From Chloroflexota bacterium (GTDB lineage: Bacteria > Chloroflexota > Anaerolineae > Anaerolineales > Anaerolineaceae): a stretch of DNA of 41,666 bases. Below the pieces are notes generated by a model, which was not told the origin of the DNA, made no database searches, and saw nothing but the letters and a program-made list of their open reading frames with translations. A program made the translations under genes and the position numbers. Shown piece by piece: positions 25,928-33,739 of the stretch; the first letter of the stretch is position 1; every line of letters starts with the position of its first letter. The stretch spans positions 1 through 41,666 of the forward strand of contig JAJYIW010000003.1 in NCBI GenBank assembly GCA_021789855.1, written 5' to 3'.

Positions 25928-26458
25928 ATGGTGAGCCTGATCTTCCTCTTCTGGATGTATGTGATCCTTTTCGCCGTGATCGGCGGGATGCGCGGGTGGG
26001 CCAAAGAAATCCTGGTCACCTTCAGCGTCATCCTGGCCTTATTTATCATCACGGTGATCGAGCGGTTTGTCCCGTTCGTCCGCGATGCCATTGCCGGCAT
26101 AGCCCAATTTTGGCTCCGCGTGGCGATCTTGCTGGCCCTGGTGTTTTTCGGGTACCAGGGCCCCAATATTCCCCGCCTGGCGGGCACCAATCGCTTCGTG
26201 CGCGAACGGTTTCAGGATATTTTATTGGGCGTTTTCCTGGGCGCCGTCAACGGCTTCTTTATTTTCGGATCATTCTGGTATTTCCTGGATCAGGCCAAAT
26301 ATCCCATCGCATTGATTGCGGCCCCCGATCCAGCCACCTCACTCGGCCAGGCTGCCTTGACCATGATAAAATACCTGGCCCCGGCCTGGCTGGGAGCGCC
26401 CGCGATTTATTTCGCCGTAGCCCTCGCTTTTGTTTTTGTATTGGTGGTGTTTATCTAA
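25928..26458 (+). CDS. CvpA-like integral membrane protein inside the dcw cluster
   Basis: A 176-residue protein with four to five hydrophobic segments at roughly residues 3-19, 26-44, 60-76, 98-118 and 150-175. The start MYVILFAVIGGMRGWAKEIL resembles the N terminus of CvpA-family proteins (a Gly followed by a conserved RGW/F-K/R-E turn), so it is tentatively placed there. CvpA proteins are small membrane proteins implicated in envelope homeostasis; their biochemical role is unsettled. The gene abuts murC with no gap (stop at 26456-26458, ATG at 26459) and follows murG by 3 nt, so it is cotranscribed with and probably relevant to peptidoglycan synthesis or division. Confidence 0.7.
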   Translation: MVSLIFLFWMYVILFAVIGGMRGWAKEILVTFSVILALFIITVIERFVPFVRDAIAGIAQFWLRVAILLALVFFGYQGPNIPRLAGTNRFVRERFQDILLGVFLGAVNGFFIFGSFWYFLDQAKYPIALIAAPDPATSLGQAALTMIKYLAPAWLGAPAIYFAVALAFVFVLVVFI

Positions 26459-27871
26459 ATGACTAAAGTGCATCTGGTTGGAATCGGTGGTAGCGGCATG
26501 TCGGCCATCGCTCGGGTCTTGCTCGAAAGCGGCGAGACGGTGAGCGGTTCGGACCGGCTGTCTTCACCTATGACGGAAGCCCTGCGCGCCGCCGGCGTGC
26601 GCCTCTCCATCGGCCACGCCGCGGAAAACGTTCAAGGCGCCGATGTGGTAGTGCGCTCTTCCGCCGTCCCCGATGACAACCCCGAAGTGGTAGCCGCCAG
26701 GGCCGCCGGCATCCCCGTGTTGAAGCGCGCTGAATTCCTGGGCCAGTTGATGAAAAACCGCCAGGTCGTCGCCATCGCCGGCACCCACGGCAAGACCACC
26801 ACCACCGCCATGACCGCCTGGATGCTGGTCAGCGCCGGTAAAGCCCCTTCTTTTATCATCGGCGGTGTGCTGAAAAATCTGAACACCAACGCCCACGCCG
26901 GCCGCGGGGATACCTTCGTCATCGAAGCCGACGAATATGACTCGATGTTCCTCGGCCTCGCCCCTTCCGTCGCGGTCATCACCAATATCGACTACGACCA
27001 TCCCGATTACTACCCCACCCCGGCAGCCTACCAAAAGGCCTTCGTCGATTTTACCGGCAAGCTCATCCCGGGCGGTTGGCTGTTGCTTTGCCACGACGAC
27101 CCCGGTGCCCTCAACCTTTACCAGCGCCTTGCGGAGAATGCTGCCTTCCCAGGCAGCCTGGCCAGCTACGGCCTGTCCTCTGCTCCCAAGGAAGCTTCCT
27201 ATTACCAGGCCAGCCAGCTCACCCCGAGCGCTGCCGGCGGGTTCAGCTTCACCGCCACTTACCAGGCCGGCGCAGGCCAGCCCGAGTCACTGGCGCAGGT
27301 CAGCCTGCAGGTCCCTGGCGAGCACAACGTCCGCAACGCCCTGGCCGCCCTGGCCGTCGGCCACCACCTGGGCCTGCCCGTGGCGCAGGCCGCTGGCGCT
27401 CTCAGCGCCTACCAGGGCAGCGCCCGCCGCTTTGACATCGCCGGCGAGCAACAGGGGATTGTCCTGATCAACGATTACGCCCACCACCCCACCGAGATCA
27501 GCGCCACCCTGGCCGCTGCCAGGGCGCGCTACCCCGGGCGCCGCATCTGGGCAGTCTGGCAGCCCCATACCTATTCCCGCACCCGCGCGATGACCGCCGG
27601 GTTTGCCGCTGCCTTCGAGGCCGCCGACCAGGTGGTGATCACCGAGATTTATGCCGCCCGCGAGCCGGCCGGCGCTGCCGTATCCGCCGCAAGCCTGGTC
27701 GCTGGGATGACCCATCCTGGCGTCCATTTCATCCCCACCCTGGAGGAAGTGACCAGCTACCTGCTCGCCCACCTCGCCCCCGGCGACGTCGTCCTGGTGC
27801 TCTCGGCCGGCGACGCCGATCAGGTCAACCGTGACCTGCTGACCGGTCTCCAACAACGGGAGGAAAGATAA
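26459..27871 (+). CDS. murC: UDP-N-acetylmuramate-L-alanine ligase
   Basis: A 470-residue Mur ligase. VHLVGIGGSGMSAIARVL at the N terminus is the UDP-binding fold. The P-loop is IAGTHGKTTTTAMTAWML near residues 105-122, followed by EADEYDSMFL (carbamoylated-Lys/metal region), and the C-terminal domain has INDYAHHPTEISATL and WQPHTYSRT. It adds L-Ala to UDP-MurNAc, the first peptide-stem step. The murB gene follows 1 nt after the stop codon. The length is standard and all hallmark motifs are intact. Confidence 0.96.
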   Translation: MTKVHLVGIGGSGMSAIARVLLESGETVSGSDRLSSPMTEALRAAGVRLSIGHAAENVQGADVVVRSSAVPDDNPEVVAARAAGIPVLKRAEFLGQLMKNRQVVAIAGTHGKTTTTAMTAWMLVSAGKAPSFIIGGVLKNLNTNAHAGRGDTFVIEADEYDSMFLGLAPSVAVITNIDYDHPDYYPTPAAYQKAFVDFTGKLIPGGWLLLCHDDPGALNLYQRLAENAAFPGSLASYGLSSAPKEASYYQASQLTPSAAGGFSFTATYQAGAGQPESLAQVSLQVPGEHNVRNALAALAVGHHLGLPVAQAAGALSAYQGSARRFDIAGEQQGIVLINDYAHHPTEISATLAAARARYPGRRIWAVWQPHTYSRTRAMTAGFAAAFEAADQVVITEIYAAREPAGAAVSAASLVAGMTHPGVHFIPTLEEVTSYLLAHLAPGDVVLVLSAGDADQVNRDLLTGLQQREER

Positions 27872-27872
27872 G

Positions 27873-28817
27873 ATGCCCGTAAAGCTATCTCTCCCCCTCG
27901 ATGCCATCCGCGCTGCCTTTGGCGAACACCTCCAGGAAAACGTGGTGCTGGCCAACTACACCACCGCCCATGTCGGCGGCCCAGCCGACGCCCTCCTGCC
28001 AGTCAACACGCTGGATGAGCTGGAGCAGGCGGTATCCAAGCTCTGGGAGCTTCAGGCGCCGTTCACCATTCTGGGCAGCGGCTCCAACATCCTGGTCAGC
28101 GATGCCGGCCTGCACGGTGTCGCCGTGCTCAACCGCGCGCGCAACGTTAAAATCGACAGCCGCAGCATAGCTCCCAGCGTGTGGGCCGAATCGGGAGCCA
28201 ACCTGGGGCACATGGCGCGCCAGGTGGCCTTACGCGGCTTGAGCGGCCTGGAATGGGCGACCGGCATTCCCGGCAGCGTCGGCGGGGCCGTGTATGGCAA
28301 CGCCGGGGCTCACGGCGGCGATATTAATCATTGTTTAATCCTGGCCGAAATCTTGCACCCTGTCCAGGGGAGGGTTGCCTGGACTGTGGAGCAAATGGCA
28401 TACGATTATCGCAGCAGCTTGTTGAAACGCGAGCACAGCCCTGCAGTGATCCTGAGCGCCCGCCTGCGCCTCGAACCCGGCAATCCTGCCGAGATCCGCA
28501 CCAGAATGGACACTTTTTCAGAACACCGCCGGCGCACCCAACCCCCTGGGGCTACCATGGGCTCGATGTTTAAGAATCCCCCTGGCGACTTCGCTGGGCG
28601 GTTGATCGAGGCTGCCGGGCTAAAAGGTTCGACCATCGGCGGGGCTGAAATCAGCCCCATGCACGCCAATTTTTTCGTTAATCACGGTACGGCCACGGCC
28701 AGGGACATTTACCAGTTGATCCACCGGGCGCAAAAAACGGTCGCTGACCGCTTTGGCATCCAGCTCGAGCTGGAGATCGAATTATTGGGCGATTTTAACG
28801 GAAATGGAAAAGGATGA
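27873..28817 (+). CDS. murB: UDP-N-acetylenolpyruvoylglucosamine reductase
   Basis: A 314-residue FAD enzyme. The FAD-binding region is ILGSGSNILVSDAGLHG, then WATGIPGSVGGAVYGNAGAHGG, typical of MurB. Later motifs are YRSSLLKRE, GSMFKNPPGDFAGRLIEAAGL (catalytic Ser region) and HANFFVNHG; the lack of the extra YαβY insert suggests type II. It reduces UDP-GlcNAc-enolpyruvate to UDP-MurNAc with NADPH. GGAGG at about 27859-27863 precedes the ATG at 27873. It overlaps ddl by 4 bp. Confidence 0.95.
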   Translation: MPVKLSLPLDAIRAAFGEHLQENVVLANYTTAHVGGPADALLPVNTLDELEQAVSKLWELQAPFTILGSGSNILVSDAGLHGVAVLNRARNVKIDSRSIAPSVWAESGANLGHMARQVALRGLSGLEWATGIPGSVGGAVYGNAGAHGGDINHCLILAEILHPVQGRVAWTVEQMAYDYRSSLLKREHSPAVILSARLRLEPGNPAEIRTRMDTFSEHRRRTQPPGATMGSMFKNPPGDFAGRLIEAAGLKGSTIGGAEISPMHANFFVNHGTATARDIYQLIHRAQKTVADRFGIQLELEIELLGDFNGNGKG

Positions 28818-29935
28818 TGGGCGATAAGATTCGCATGGGTGTGATTTTTGGAGGCCGTTCAGGCGAGCATGAAGTCTCGTTGATGTCCGCCCGCTCGCTG
28901 TTGCAAGTGCTGGACCCTCAAAAATACGCCGTGGTTCAGATTGGCATTACCCACACCGGCGCCTGGGTGGCCGGTGATAACGTCCTGGAGGCCCTCCAGA
29001 GCGACCAGGTCGATGCCTTGCCGCCCGCCGCTATTTTCCCCGACCCCTCCCGCCGGGCGCTCTATACCCTCTCACCCGGCCAGTATGGTGACATCCTCGC
29101 CCTCTTCAGCCAGTTGGACGTGGTCTTTCCCATCTTGCATGGCACTTTTGGTGAAGATGGCACCCTCCAGGGCCTGCTTGAGATGGCCGACCTGGCATAC
29201 GTCGGCGCTGGGGTGCTCGGCTCATCGGTTGGCATGGACAAGGCCCTGTTCAAGGATGTGATGCGCGCCAACAACATTCCGGTGCCCCGCTCCATCACCG
29301 TGACCCGCCGCCAGATACAGAGCCAGATGGATCAGGTGCTCGACCAGGCGGAATCCCTGGCCGCTTACCCGCTCTTTGTCAAGCCGGTCAACCTGGGCTC
29401 TTCGGTCGGCGTGAGCAAAGTGTGCTCGCGTTCCGATTTATACGAAGGTATCCTGGATGCCGCCCGGTATGACCGGCGCGTCCTGATCGAACAGGGGATC
29501 AACGCCCGCGAGATTGAGGTCAGTGTGCTGGGAAACGATGCACCTATGGCTTCCGTGCCGGGTGAAATCATCCCATCGGACGACTTTTACTCCTACCGCG
29601 CCAAGTACCTGGATGAAACCTCACAGCTCATCATCCCGGCGGAGCTGCCAGAAACCGTGGCGGATGCCCTGCGCGCTTATGCCGTGCGTATTTTCCAGGC
29701 AGTCGATTGCGCCGGGATGGCCAGGGTCGATTTTTTGCTGGAAAGGGATACCAACGAAATTTTTGTCAGTGAAATTAACACCATCCCGGGGTTCACCCGC
29801 ATCAGCATGTACCCCAAGTTGTGGCAGGCCAGCGGGATTGGTTATCCCGAGCTGGTCGACCGGCTGATTGAGCTGGCGTTCGAACGCAAAGCCGAGCGGG
29901 ATCACACCGAGCGCCAGTATGGAAGGAAAGCATGA
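28814..29935 (+). CDS. ddl: D-alanine-D-alanine ligase
   Basis: A 373-residue ATP-grasp enzyme. GVIFGGRSGEHEVSLMSA at the N terminus, PILHGTFGEDGTLQG and GSSVGMDK in the central domain, FVKPVNLGSSVGVSK in the ATP-grasp region and FLLERDTNEIFVSEINTIPG (metal-binding Glu and Asn) near the end are all typical. It joins two D-Ala for MurF. Overlap with murB (28814-28817) and with ftsQ (29932-29935) by 4 bp each points to translational coupling. An alternative Met at the second codon is equally possible. Confidence 0.95.
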   Translation: MMGDKIRMGVIFGGRSGEHEVSLMSARSLLQVLDPQKYAVVQIGITHTGAWVAGDNVLEALQSDQVDALPPAAIFPDPSRRALYTLSPGQYGDILALFSQLDVVFPILHGTFGEDGTLQGLLEMADLAYVGAGVLGSSVGMDKALFKDVMRANNIPVPRSITVTRRQIQSQMDQVLDQAESLAAYPLFVKPVNLGSSVGVSKVCSRSDLYEGILDAARYDRRVLIEQGINAREIEVSVLGNDAPMASVPGEIIPSDDFYSYRAKYLDETSQLIIPAELPETVADALRAYAVRIFQAVDCAGMARVDFLLERDTNEIFVSEINTIPGFTRISMYPKLWQASGIGYPELVDRLIELAFERKAERDHTERQYGRKA

Positions 29936-31047
29936 GCCGCCCGACTCAGAAACCCCTCTCGCGCGCCGATGAGCTGCGCTCAAAGCGCCGCCCGCGCCAG
30001 GATCACCTGCAATACAGTCAGGATCAGCTCAAGCGCGGCGCCACCCCAGGACGGGCAGCCGTGTCGCACCCGGTCATCTCACGCGGAACATTCCCTGCCG
30101 GCGATGTCCGCCAGGGCCGCGGCATGCCGAACCTGCGCGGCGTTACCAACCTGCGTGGCAGCGCTGCTTATCACGGCGCCACCACCGTCCCGGTGCACCA
30201 GCGCGCTCAGAGCCGGGTAAACCGCCAGTTTACCATCCCGCTCTCCACCACCGGCGCCGAATTACGCCTGCCGGTGATCCCTGACCTCCATCTGGGTTGG
30301 CGGCTCATTTCCGCCGCCCTGGTCTTCTGCGTCGCCGCCCTCCTGATCGCCCTGTGGAACGCACCCCTCTTCCAGCTTGGCCAGGCCAGGCTGGAAGGCG
30401 CCAAACGCCTGACTGCTGCCGATATCAACACTGTCCTCAAGGTGGATGGCCTGTCGGTCGTCCAGGCCTCGCCGCGCCAGATGGAGCGCGATCTGCAAGC
30501 CGCCTTCCCCGACCTGGCCTCCGTTCACGTCAGCGTCGGCTTGCCTGCCTCGCTCACCGTCCAGGTCACCGAGCGCCAGCCCGTCATCGCCTGGAAAGTG
30601 GGCGACTCCGTCCAGTGGGTGGATCAGAACGGCATGGCTTTTCCCGTCCGTGGGACAGTCAAAGGCCTGGTCGAAGTGGATGCCCAGGCTGCTCCCGCGG
30701 CCTCCCTTCCAGCGCCTTCCACCGGCGATGCAACCGTCAGCGCCGCTGTAACCACCGCCCAGCCGAAGGCGCCTGCACCGTTCATCGACCCGACCCTGGT
30801 CAAAGCCATCCTGACCCTCAGCCCCCAGGTACCCCAGGGCACGCCAATCCTGTATAGCCAGGATTACGGGTTGGGTTGGAATGATCCCCAGGGCTGGCAA
30901 GTTTATTTTGGTAATAGCCTGGACAACATGGATGAGAAGCTGACCATGTACAAAGCTATCGTGGCAGACCTGAACAAGCAAAACATCCATCCCAAAATTA
31001 TCAGCGTGCAGTTTCCGCGCGCCCCATTTTATCGTCTGGAGCAGTGA
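29932..31047 (+). CDS. ftsQ: Cell division protein FtsQ/DivIB with long basic cytoplasmic tail
   Basis: A 371-residue bitopic protein. Residues 1-119 are a long basic, low-complexity cytoplasmic region (with RGMPNLRGVTNLRGSAAYHG), one TM helix lies at about 122-142, and a POTRA-like domain follows (FQLGQARLEGAKRLTAADI). A Pro/Ala/Thr-rich insert at about residues 244-282 (PAASLPAPSTGDATVSAA) splits the beta domain. FtsQ recruits FtsL/FtsB and regulates the septal synthase. The E. coli protein has only about 25 cytoplasmic residues, so the long tail is a lineage feature. ftsA starts 4 nt downstream. Confidence 0.88.
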   Translation: MSRPTQKPLSRADELRSKRRPRQDHLQYSQDQLKRGATPGRAAVSHPVISRGTFPAGDVRQGRGMPNLRGVTNLRGSAAYHGATTVPVHQRAQSRVNRQFTIPLSTTGAELRLPVIPDLHLGWRLISAALVFCVAALLIALWNAPLFQLGQARLEGAKRLTAADINTVLKVDGLSVVQASPRQMERDLQAAFPDLASVHVSVGLPASLTVQVTERQPVIAWKVGDSVQWVDQNGMAFPVRGTVKGLVEVDAQAAPAASLPAPSTGDATVSAAVTTAQPKAPAPFIDPTLVKAILTLSPQVPQGTPILYSQDYGLGWNDPQGWQVYFGNSLDNMDEKLTMYKAIVADLNKQNIHPKIISVQFPRAPFYRLEQ

Positions 31048-31051
31048 CACC

Positions 31052-32284
31052 ATGATCGAACCTATTTTAGTTGGGATTGATATAGGCACCACAAAGATCT
31101 GTACCCTGGTCGCCCGGGTCGAAGGCGAGCGCAATTTGCGCATCCTCGGCGTGGGAATCGAGCCCTCGCAAGGGATCAAAAAAGGGACGGTGGTGGATCT
31201 GGCTGCGGCGTCACAGGCTGTCGCGCGTTCGCTCGACAAGGCCCAACGGTCATCCGGGCTGGAGATTCACTCCGCGCTGGTTAGCCTGGCTGGTTCGCAC
31301 GTCTCTTCGGTCAACAGTCGCGGCGTGGTGGGCATCTCCGGTCGCGTCATCGAACAGGATGACATCTTGCGCGCCCTGGATGCCGCCCAGGCAGTAGCCA
31401 TCCCCCACAACCGTGAAGTGATCCACGTGATCCAGCGCGGTTTTATCATCGATGGTCAGGATGGCATCCGCATGCCCATCGGCATGCACGGTTATCGCCT
31501 GGAAGTAGAGGCACACATCATCACCGCCGCAGCGGCCACCGTCGAAAATCTACGCCAGTGCGTGGCGGCCTCGGGGGTAGAAGTTTCCCAGTTCGTCCTC
31601 AACCCCCTGGCTTCGGCTGAAGTCGTGCTCTCCGAGACCGAGCGCCAGATGGGCGCCGTGGTGTGCGACATCGGGGGCGGCACCACCGATATGGCCATCT
31701 ACATCGAAGGGGACGTCTGGCATACCATGGTCCTGGCCGTCGGGGGCAACCACATCACCTCCGATATCGCTCATGGCCTGCGCCTCTCGATCAGCCAGGC
31801 CGAAGAGCTGAAGAAACAGCATGGTTTTGCCGTGGAAGATGAAGTACGCCCCGAAGAATCCTTCAACGTGCGCGCTTTCGGAGAAGAGAAACCCGTGCAG
31901 GTCAGCCGGGCCGAGCTGGCCAACATCATTGAAGCCCGCGTTGAAGAAATTTTCTTACTCGTCCTCCAGGAGATCAAGCGCTCCGGCTACGACGGTCTGC
32001 TTCCTGCTGGAATGGTTCTTACCGGGGGCACCAGCCTCCTGCCCGGCATCCGCAGCCTGGCCAGCCGCGTGATGGGCCTGCCCGTTCGCATTGCCCGCCC
32101 GGAGAACTTGATCGGCTTAACCGACCAGCTCAACTCGCCCGCCTATTCCACCAGCGTGGGCTTGCTGAATTGGGCGCTCTTAATGAATGAGACCAATCCC
32201 GAAAACATCAGCGTGGGTTCAGACTCGCGCAACGTGATCGATATCGGGCGGCTCAAAGGATGGTTAAAAAAGCTCTTGCCATAA
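31052..32284 (+). CDS. ftsA: Cell division protein FtsA
   Basis: A 410-residue actin-fold ATPase. GIDIGTTKICTLVA is the phosphate-1 motif near residue 8, VCDIGGGTTDMAIY the phosphate-2 motif, and TGGTSLLPGIRSLA the adenosine motif. The SHUCV-type subdomain 1C lies between (SLAGSHVSSVNSRG). The end, GRLKGWLKKLLP, is an amphipathic helix that anchors FtsA to the membrane. It tethers FtsZ filaments and signals to the FtsQLW-I module. The 90-bp gap before ftsZ could contain a separate ftsZ promoter, but I did not find good boxes. Confidence 0.95.
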   Translation: MIEPILVGIDIGTTKICTLVARVEGERNLRILGVGIEPSQGIKKGTVVDLAAASQAVARSLDKAQRSSGLEIHSALVSLAGSHVSSVNSRGVVGISGRVIEQDDILRALDAAQAVAIPHNREVIHVIQRGFIIDGQDGIRMPIGMHGYRLEVEAHIITAAAATVENLRQCVAASGVEVSQFVLNPLASAEVVLSETERQMGAVVCDIGGGTTDMAIYIEGDVWHTMVLAVGGNHITSDIAHGLRLSISQAEELKKQHGFAVEDEVRPEESFNVRAFGEEKPVQVSRAELANIIEARVEEIFLLVLQEIKRSGYDGLLPAGMVLTGGTSLLPGIRSLASRVMGLPVRIARPENLIGLTDQLNSPAYSTSVGLLNWALLMNETNPENISVGSDSRNVIDIGRLKGWLKKLLP

Positions 32285-32374
32285 TCATCTGGCATGAGTT
32301 TACGCGTTTGAGGAGAACAAACCGTAATTGTCTATTCGAAGTTTCACATCTGATCTGAGAGGAGAATTTTAATC

Positions 32375-33589
32375 ATGGAACCTAATCAATCACCAGTCGA
32401 AACCTTTGCTCGTATCAAAGTGGTTGGCGTGGGCGGCGGAGGCTGCAACGCCGTCAACCGCATGATCGACGAAGGACTATCCGGCGTCGAGTTTATCACC
32501 ATCAATACCGACGCCCAGGCATTGCTCCTGTCCAAAGCCGCCACGCGCGTTCGCATCGGCGATAAAGTGACGCGCGGGCTCGGCGCAGGCGGGAACCCCG
32601 AGATGGGGCGCAAGGCCGCTGAAGAATCAGCCGAAGAATTATACGAGGTATTGAAGGGCAGCGACATGGTCTTCGTCACCGCCGGCATGGGCGGCGGCAC
32701 CGGCACCGGCGCGGTGCCCATCGTAGCCCAGATTGCCAAAGAAGTCGGCGCACTCACCATCGGCGTAGTGACCCGGCCCTTCACCTTTGAGGGCGCCCGC
32801 CGTCAAAAGGTGGCCGAGGAAGGCACCAACCTGCTCAAGGATCATGCCGATACCCTCATCGTTATCCCCAACGACCGCCTCCTCCAGATTGTGGATAAGC
32901 GCGCCAGCCTGCAAGATGCCTTCCGCATGGCCGATGACGTGCTGCACCAGGGCATCCAGGGGATCTCCGAGCTGATCACCGTCCCCGGCCTGATCAACCT
33001 GGACTTCGCCGATGTGCGCACGATTATGTCGGAAGGCGGCGCAGCCCTCATGGCGGTCGGCACGGCATCGGGCGAGGATCGCGCCCGCGTGGCGGCGGAA
33101 ATGGCTATTTCCAGCCACCTGCTGGACGTCACCATCGATGGCGCTCGCGGCATCCTCTTCAACGTCACCGGCGGGCCTAACCTGACCCTCTTCGAGGTCA
33201 ACCAGGCCGCGGCCATCATTAAAGAAACCGCTCACCCGGATGTCAACCTGATCTTCGGCGCGGTGATCGATTCCAACCTGGGCGAAAATATTCGCATCAC
33301 GGTCATTGCCACGGGTTTTGACCGCGCGGGCGTGCACCCCGTCGTGGAGACACAGAAGCCACGCGAAGAAGGCCATTCACGTCCACGCCCGGACGATCAC
33401 GTAACCCGGCCTGACAATGCCGCTATGACCCCGGCCCCGGCGTATAAGCCAGCCGCTTACTCCGTTCAGCCGGGCATCCAGGAAAATGCTCAAGGCGGTT
33501 CCCTGCAGGAGACTTTCTCCACCCGGGTGAACACCGATGAATTAGACATACCCACATTCCTGCGGAAACGCCAGCAGTCTTCACGCTGA
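32375..33589 (+). CDS. ftsZ: Cell division GTPase FtsZ
   Basis: A 404-residue tubulin homologue. [16 protein letters not shown] opens the GTP-binding domain, [12 protein letters not shown] is the tubulin signature, and [19 protein letters not shown] contains the T7 catalytic loop. A variable Pro-rich linker (about residues 325-390) is followed by the conserved C-terminal peptide [12 protein letters not shown] that binds FtsA. The long linker and basic tail are typical. AGAGGAG lies about 10 nt before the ATG at 32375. It closes the dcw cluster and is followed by a hairpin. Confidence 0.97.
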   Translation: MEPNQSPVETFARIKVVGVGGGGCNAVNRMIDEGLSGVEFITINTDAQALLLSKAATRVRIGDKVTRGLGAGGNPEMGRKAAEESAEELYEVLKGSDMVFVTAGMGGGTGTGAVPIVAQIAKEVGALTIGVVTRPFTFEGARRQKVAEEGTNLLKDHADTLIVIPNDRLLQIVDKRASLQDAFRMADDVLHQGIQGISELITVPGLINLDFADVRTIMSEGGAALMAVGTASGEDRARVAAEMAISSHLLDVTIDGARGILFNVTGGPNLTLFEVNQAAAIIKETAHPDVNLIFGAVIDSNLGENIRITVIATGFDRAGVHPVVETQKPREEGHSRPRPDDHVTRPDNAAMTPAPAYKPAAYSVQPGIQENAQGGSLQETFSTRVNTDELDIPTFLRKRQQSSR

Positions 33590-33671
33590 GCGGGCTACCG
33601 CAGGGGTGATTAATGGTTGAGGCGAGCTCCTCTCTCAGGTGCTCCTTAAGTCAAGGGGGTTATTTCAACGC

Positions 33672-33702
33672 GCCCAGGCGGGTCTCTCCTCCCCGCCTGG
33701 GC
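33672..33702. terminator. 11-bp hairpin after ftsZ, between convergent genes
   Basis: GCCCAGGCGGG (33672-33682) and CCCGCCTGGGC (33692-33702) form a perfect 11-bp GC-rich stem with a 9-nt loop. It ends in CACTTATT, a weak T-rich tail. It sits between the ftsZ stop (33589) and the alaS stop (33740) and most likely ends dcw transcription; on the minus strand no T-tract follows. Nothing else is visible in 33590-33739. Confidence 0.65.
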
Positions 33703-33739
33703 CACTTATTAAGAACAGGAGATGGCCTGGCCTTGCGAC

